The translations under genes were made by a program, and so were the position numbers. 37,389 nt of DNA from Balneolales bacterium (GTDB taxonomy: Bacteria; Bacteroidota; Rhodothermia; Balneolales; Natronogracilivirgulaceae): assembly GCA_007128425.1 (NCBI GenBank), contig SKXL01000188.1, forward strand, positions 1-37,389. The letters are read 5' to 3'. The notes under the pieces are model-generated. The model saw only the letters and a program-made list of their open reading frames with translations, had not been told where the DNA came from and searched no databases. Shown here in pieces: positions 33,258-37,389 of this stretch. Position 1 is the first letter of the stretch; every line of letters starts with the position of its first letter.

Positions 33258-34439
33258 ATGGAGCAGGTCGTCGTAATCGATGCCATGCGCACGCCAGTCG
33301 GGGCATTCGGCGGAGCACTGAAACCCCTTTCCGCTCCGGACCTTGGAGCGGTAACCATCGGGGCCCTGTTCAAGACCAATGGCCTGAATCCGGATCTTAT
33401 CGAAGAGGTAGTGATGGGCAATGTGCTGTCAGCCGGCATAGGGCAGGCGCCGGGCCGACAGGCCGCGCTCAAAGCCGGACTCAAGAACACCACTCCGTGC
33501 TGCACTGTGGATAACGTCGGTGCATCGGGTATGAAGGCCGTGATCTGCGCCATGCAGCAGATCCAGACCAGCGATGCCAGAGTGGTGGTCGCCGGAGGTA
33601 TGGAGAGCATGAGCAATGTCCCTCATTATGTCAGCGATGCCCGTTTCGGAGTAAATCTCGGACACGGCAAAATGGTGGATGGCATTATTCGGGACGGCCT
33701 GTGGGATGTATTCAAAAACTTCTACATGGGCAATGCCGCCGAGCTTTGTGCCAGAACGTATGGAATCACTCGGGATCAACAGGATGAATACGCGATGGAA
33801 TCGTGCCGCCGGGCCATCGAAGCCCGCGACAAGGGAGCTTTTGATTCGGAAATTGCTACCGTAAAAGTGAGGAACCGGAGAGGCAGGGCGGATGTGATCA
33901 GCCGGGATGAAGAAACAGACCGGGTGGACTTCGGCAAAGTTCAGAAACTCGCACCCGCATTTGAAAAGGACGGAACGGTGACCACAGCCAACACGGCTCC
34001 GCTGAATGATGGTGCTGCCGCTCTTCTTCTGATGAGCGAAAGCAGGGCCGTGGAGCTCGACATTCCGCCCATTGCCCGGCTGGCAAGTCATGCCTGTGCC
34101 GCCCAGGCTCCCGAATGGTACACAACATCCGCCTCGATAGCCATGAGCCGCGCACTGGATCGGGCTGGAAAAAGTGTTGAAGATATGGATCTTCTTGAAA
34201 TCAATGAGGACTTCGCCGTTGTGAGCCTGGTCAACGCTGATCTGTTGAAAGCAGATTTGCAGCGTGTGAATATCCATGGAGGTGCACTTGGACTCGGTCA
34301 CCCCCTCGGCTGCTCCGGTGCCCGAATACTGGTCACTCTGATCCATGCCCTCCGCCGGCTCGACAAGCAATGGGGATGTGCCGGCATTGGGAGCGGCGGC
34401 GGCGGCGCATCGGCCGTGGTAATCGAGAGATTATCGTAG
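33258..34439 (+). CDS. Thiolase-fold protein with both catalytic cysteines replaced by glycine
   Basis: A 393-residue protein of the acetyl-CoA C-acetyltransferase family, full length from MEQVVVIDAMRTPVGAFGG. Most thiolase blocks are intact: VVAGGMESMSNVPHY, LLEINEDFAVVSLVNAD (Asn kept), and GGALGLGHPLGCSGARI (His kept). However, the nucleophile block, normally TVNKVCASGMKA, reads TVDNVGASGMKA (Gly88, codon GGT), and the C-terminal acid/base block, normally ICNGGGGASA, reads IGSGGGGASA (Gly378, codon GGG). Both catalytic cysteines are therefore missing, so normal Claisen condensation or thiolysis is unlikely. A possible upstream start at 33219 adds 13 residues without homology value. No other fatty-acid or ketone metabolism gene is adjacent. 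Confidence 0.9.
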   Translation: MEQVVVIDAMRTPVGAFGGALKPLSAPDLGAVTIGALFKTNGLNPDLIEEVVMGNVLSAGIGQAPGRQAALKAGLKNTTPCCTVDNVGASGMKAVICAMQQIQTSDARVVVAGGMESMSNVPHYVSDARFGVNLGHGKMVDGIIRDGLWDVFKNFYMGNAAELCARTYGITRDQQDEYAMESCRRAIEARDKGAFDSEIATVKVRNRRGRADVISRDEETDRVDFGKVQKLAPAFEKDGTVTTANTAPLNDGAAALLLMSESRAVELDIPPIARLASHACAAQAPEWYTTSASIAMSRALDRAGKSVEDMDLLEINEDFAVVSLVNADLLKADLQRVNIHGGALGLGHPLGCSGARILVTLIHALRRLDKQWGCAGIGSGGGGASAVVIERLS

Positions 34440-34694
34440 CTCCCCGGCTAATAAATCCAGTAACTTTAATTGACTTTAATAGCGCTTGAATGTAATTTAC
34501 CGGGAACCCTCCAACAACAACGATATTGCCTATTGTGTTACTGGTTACAGAATCCGGGTTAACCGGCTGACGATTCCCCATAAGCGTACTCCAATCCGCT
34601 TTGCAGGCCGTGGGCCGAAAGAGACAAAGAGATTTCTTGCAACCCAACAACTTTAACCTGTTATACTCCGGTGTTTCCTGACACCAATCAGTTA
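34440..34694. other. Intergenic region before porU
   Basis: These 255 bases hold no supported coding region. An antisense open frame runs through them from the thiolase but lacks protein-like composition. No terminator with a T tract follows the thiolase stop. I see no clear -35/-10 pair or dyad. Confidence 0.5.
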
Positions 34695-37389
34695 ATGGCA
34701 ATACAAAGATCGATCATAGCATCAATTGTTGTATCATTACTGCTTTTAAGTGGGCTAATGTCCGCCGGCGCCCAGCAGTTGCGCGTGGTGAGTACAACGG
34801 CTGAGTTTACGGACTATGAGCTGATCAATGAGCGTCTGAACATCACAGCTCCTGATTACCTGATGGTTCCATGGCAGAACGGTGAAGCACGGTATCGAGT
34901 CATGCATCAGGAAATTGTACCGGTACAAGCCGATTCCAGTCAAATGCACTACGTCAGGCACCCGGAACAGTTTCTTATTGTGAGCCGGGATACTCCCGTG
35001 ATCCAAATTGGCGAACCTGGAAATTCCCGCGGGACAATGGTAGTCCCGCTAACCATTCACATTGCGCGACAGAATGAATCGGAGAGCACAACATTTCAGG
35101 TAGTGCGCCGAATGCGCATCCGGGTCTTTGATAATACCGACTCATCGCAGCGTCCCGGCGACTTACCGGGCATTGAGAGCCCTACCTTCCCGCGCATGGA
35201 TGGCTCCGCCGATGCACTGTCGTCCCGTATCCAATCCACCTCCGGTTCGCTGGCTTCCGGCCAGTGGTACCGAATTCCCATTCCCGACGACCATATCTAC
35301 CACATCGATGCCGATTATCTGGAAGCGTTGGGAATCAGTGTTTCGGATATCGATCCGCGAAACATCCAGGTCTGGACCACACCCGGTTACGAACTGCCAC
35401 ACAGGAACAGTGATCCGCGTCCGCAACTTTCCCAAATCCCCATCATTGTTGAGGGAGAATCCAACGGCAGCTTTGATTCACAGGATCGAATCCTTTTCTT
35501 CGCAAACGGACCGAATCGTGCCTATTTCAAAAACGCTTTGAGTCAGTTTGAACATCGCCTGCACCCATTCAGCACACAAAATGCCGTCTTTCTTACCGTC
35601 GGTTCTGAGCCCGGAAAAAGACTGGCTACCACCCCACCTGCCGGCTCACCTGCACGGGATGTGAACCATTTTCGTGATTTTCGCTGGCTGGAGCAGGACC
35701 GTGAAAAATCGGAATCACGTATAAAATCGGGAACACAATGGTTTGGGCAGGGTTTCGACCCGGTCAGCTCTCCATCCCGGACCATTTTTACCGACACCCT
35801 GGCCGGTTTCCAAAACGGTTCGGATATTGAAATCTGGGTTTCCATGGCTGCACGTTCCACATCGGCTTCTCGATTCAGCTTCACCGTGAATGGCAGTACA
35901 GCATTCCCCGATCTAACCATCAGCGCCATCAACTCACTCACCCGTGCCACCGGCCTCTCAGCCCGGGTAGCCGAAGCACGCCACACCCTTACCGGCTTCT
36001 CACTGAACAATGACATCATTACCATAAGCGCCAATTTTCAGAATCCATCAAATGCATCACGCGGCTGGGTGGATTGGATTCGGATTCGCGCCGACCGGGC
36101 CCTGCAGGCACAGGGCAACCGACTCCTTTTTCATCCGCCGGAAGATGGGGATGGAACCCTTGTCCGTTACCGGATGAGCGGATTTTCACAGTCACCGATC
36201 GTCCTGGACATCACCAATCCCGTCCAGCCGGTGCGCCTGGACGTATCTCAGGATGGCAACAGTTACACCGTAATCCATTCCTCGGCTCAAGACCGCCGCT
36301 TTATCGCCCAAAGTTCATTCCGAAGTCCACCGGCAGGGCAAATCGTTCCGAATCAGGATATACGAAATCCTTCGGGCTATCCGGATTATGTAATTATTAC
36401 GGCGGACGATTTTCTGGAGGAGGCGCAACGACTGGCCGAGTACCGCCGGGACCGGGATGGTCTCACCCCGGTTGTGGTAACACAAAGACAGATATTCAAC
36501 GAGTTCAACGGTGGAGTGCCTGATTTTGTCGCTATTCGTGATTACCTGAAATACCTGTATGACCGCGGTGCTGCAGCCCAACAAAATCGTCCCGAATATC
36601 TTCTTATGTTCGGCGGTACAACTTACGATTACAAGGGAGTGATTGGCAATCCTGTGATGCGGAATTATGTATTCACCTACCAAAGTGAGGAATCGATCGA
36701 CCGTGTTAACAGCTACGGCAGCGACGATTTTTTTACGTTCATGGGTGATGATGAGGGATTGTGGCCACGCACAGCAAGACCGGATAACCCTGTCAATCTG
36801 ATGGATATCGGCGTGGGTCGTCTGCCGATCCAAAGCATTGAGGAAGCCCGGCTTCTGGTAGACAAGATCAAGGCCTACGAAGATCCCAGAAGCCGTGGCG
36901 ACTGGCGCAGTCTGTTCACATTTATTGCTGACGATCACGCTGCAGGAAGCAGCAACGACCGTGATCTGCATATTCTCAATGCCGATGGTACCGCCGAATT
37001 GATTGACCAGGATGAAACGGGTATCCGCCTGGAAAAAATCTACCAGATCTCCTATCCGACCGAAAACACCAGCGCGGGTCCACGCGTGCCCCAGGCTACC
37101 CAGGCAATGGTCGACCGTATCAACGACGGTACCCTGGTCTTCAATTTCTCGGGTCACGGGGCGGAACAGTTCCTGACCGACCAGCGTCTGTTTACTGCCG
37201 ATGACATCGGACGATTGACCAACCGCAACCGTCCGAGCATCATGGTCACTGCCACCTGTTCCTTCGGTCGTTTTGACGATACCGAAGACAATTCAGGAGC
37301 GGAAAAGATGCTCCTCCACCCCGATGGTGGTCTTATCGCAGCTCTGACGACGACACGAGTGGTATATACATCGCCAAATCCTGAAATCC
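34695..37389 (+). CDS. porU: PorU, type IX secretion system sortase-like C25 peptidase (3' end outside window)
   Basis: PorU is the outer-membrane C25 (gingipain-family) peptidase that removes the C-terminal signal of T9SS cargo and links it to A-LPS. I translated from the ATG at 34695: a signal peptide (SIIASIVVSLLLLSGLMSAGA) is followed by a beta-rich prodomain with ASGQWYRIPIPDDHIYHIDADYL and RGWVDWIRIRADRAL. The peptidase core then starts at PSGYPDYVIITADDF, with EYLLMFGGTTYDYKG and MDIGVGRLPIQS. Catalytic His821 is in NFSGHGAEQF and Cys855 in VTATCSFGRFDD. 898 codons are inside the window; the family is about 1,100-1,300 residues, so the C-terminal part is missing here. PorV or other T9SS genes often follow, which would be outside this window. 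Confidence 0.92.
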   Translation, partial: MAIQRSIIASIVVSLLLLSGLMSAGAQQLRVVSTTAEFTDYELINERLNITAPDYLMVPWQNGEARYRVMHQEIVPVQADSSQMHYVRHPEQFLIVSRDTPVIQIGEPGNSRGTMVVPLTIHIARQNESESTTFQVVRRMRIRVFDNTDSSQRPGDLPGIESPTFPRMDGSADALSSRIQSTSGSLASGQWYRIPIPDDHIYHIDADYLEALGISVSDIDPRNIQVWTTPGYELPHRNSDPRPQLSQIPIIVEGESNGSFDSQDRILFFANGPNRAYFKNALSQFEHRLHPFSTQNAVFLTVGSEPGKRLATTPPAGSPARDVNHFRDFRWLEQDREKSESRIKSGTQWFGQGFDPVSSPSRTIFTDTLAGFQNGSDIEIWVSMAARSTSASRFSFTVNGSTAFPDLTISAINSLTRATGLSARVAEARHTLTGFSLNNDIITISANFQNPSNASRGWVDWIRIRADRALQAQGNRLLFHPPEDGDGTLVRYRMSGFSQSPIVLDITNPVQPVRLDVSQDGNSYTVIHSSAQDRRFIAQSSFRSPPAGQIVPNQDIRNPSGYPDYVIITADDFLEEAQRLAEYRRDRDGLTPVVVTQRQIFNEFNGGVPDFVAIRDYLKYLYDRGAAAQQNRPEYLLMFGGTTYDYKGVIGNPVMRNYVFTYQSEESIDRVNSYGSDDFFTFMGDDEGLWPRTARPDNPVNLMDIGVGRLPIQSIEEARLLVDKIKAYEDPRSRGDWRSLFTFIADDHAAGSSNDRDLHILNADGTAELIDQDETGIRLEKIYQISYPTENTSAGPRVPQATQAMVDRINDGTLVFNFSGHGAEQFLTDQRLFTADDIGRLTNRNRPSIMVTATCSFGRFDDTEDNSGAEKMLLHPDGGLIAALTTTRVVYTSPNPEI

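Noticed and set aside
33429-34370. 313-codon minus-strand open frame
   Set aside because: It is antisense to the thiolase-like gene; long shadow frames are common opposite such codon-biased genes.
36315-37157. 280-codon minus-strand open frame
   Set aside because: It is antisense to porU, where catalytic His and Cys motifs fix the true frame.

Overview
The window looks like chromosomal core DNA from a bacterium of the Bacteroidota/Balneolota/Rhodothermota (FCB) side of the tree. The signs are a PorU-type C25 peptidase of the type IX secretion system (T9SS), a TonB-dependent receptor, a fused-subunit 2-oxoacid:ferredoxin oxidoreductase pair (korAB), an RsmI-like methyltransferase of the kind common in Bacteroidota, and start codons that mostly lack a Shine-Dalgarno sequence. 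A Balneolota-like host fits best, but this is inference from gene content. I saw no phage, insertion sequence, CRISPR array, rRNA or tRNA. No gap between genes exceeds 300 bases.

Layout. (1) 1-4704, minus: a TonB-dependent receptor cut by the window edge, then a translationally coupled pair of a DUF2868-like membrane protein and a DUF3482-like GTPase. (2) 4944-5936, plus: a secreted DUF4097-like beta-helix protein with an exact 18-residue TSGG repeat. (3) 5970-11310, minus: a five-gene run in the order anmK, UbiA-family prenyltransferase, thioredoxin-like protein, class III aminotransferase, PA0069-type radical SAM protein. (4) 11444-15105, plus: a small acidic protein, a beta-lactamase-like protein without its catalytic residues, a cytidylate kinase-like protein, a two-helix membrane protein and an RsmI-like methyltransferase. 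(5) A lone ankyrin protein (minus) and an RlmN-family radical SAM enzyme (plus). (6) 17190-22411, plus: korA, korB and a patatin-barrel outer membrane protein. (7) Two tandem universal stress proteins, lexA with a promoter and operator candidate, a small hypothetical gene, and rplU-rpmA with a clear terminator. (8) FAH-family hydrolase, M23 peptidase, RidA (minus), TPR lipoprotein. (9) Cystathionine gamma-synthase/lyase, an NTF2-like lipoprotein, a thiolase, and porU running off the right edge.

Most of the window is housekeeping: central carbon and amino-acid metabolism, ribosome, envelope and secretion. The most unusual signals are enzymes whose folds are intact but whose catalytic residues are changed. 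The thiolase has Gly at both catalytic Cys positions. The RlmN-family protein has Ser at the position of the resolving Cys. The serine-hydrolase-like protein lacks SxxK and SDN. The DUF2868/GTPase pair is the best candidate for a poorly described two-component membrane system. Several promoter-associated dyads (upstream of lexA, korA, the cystathionine enzyme and the DUF4097 gene) are operator candidates.
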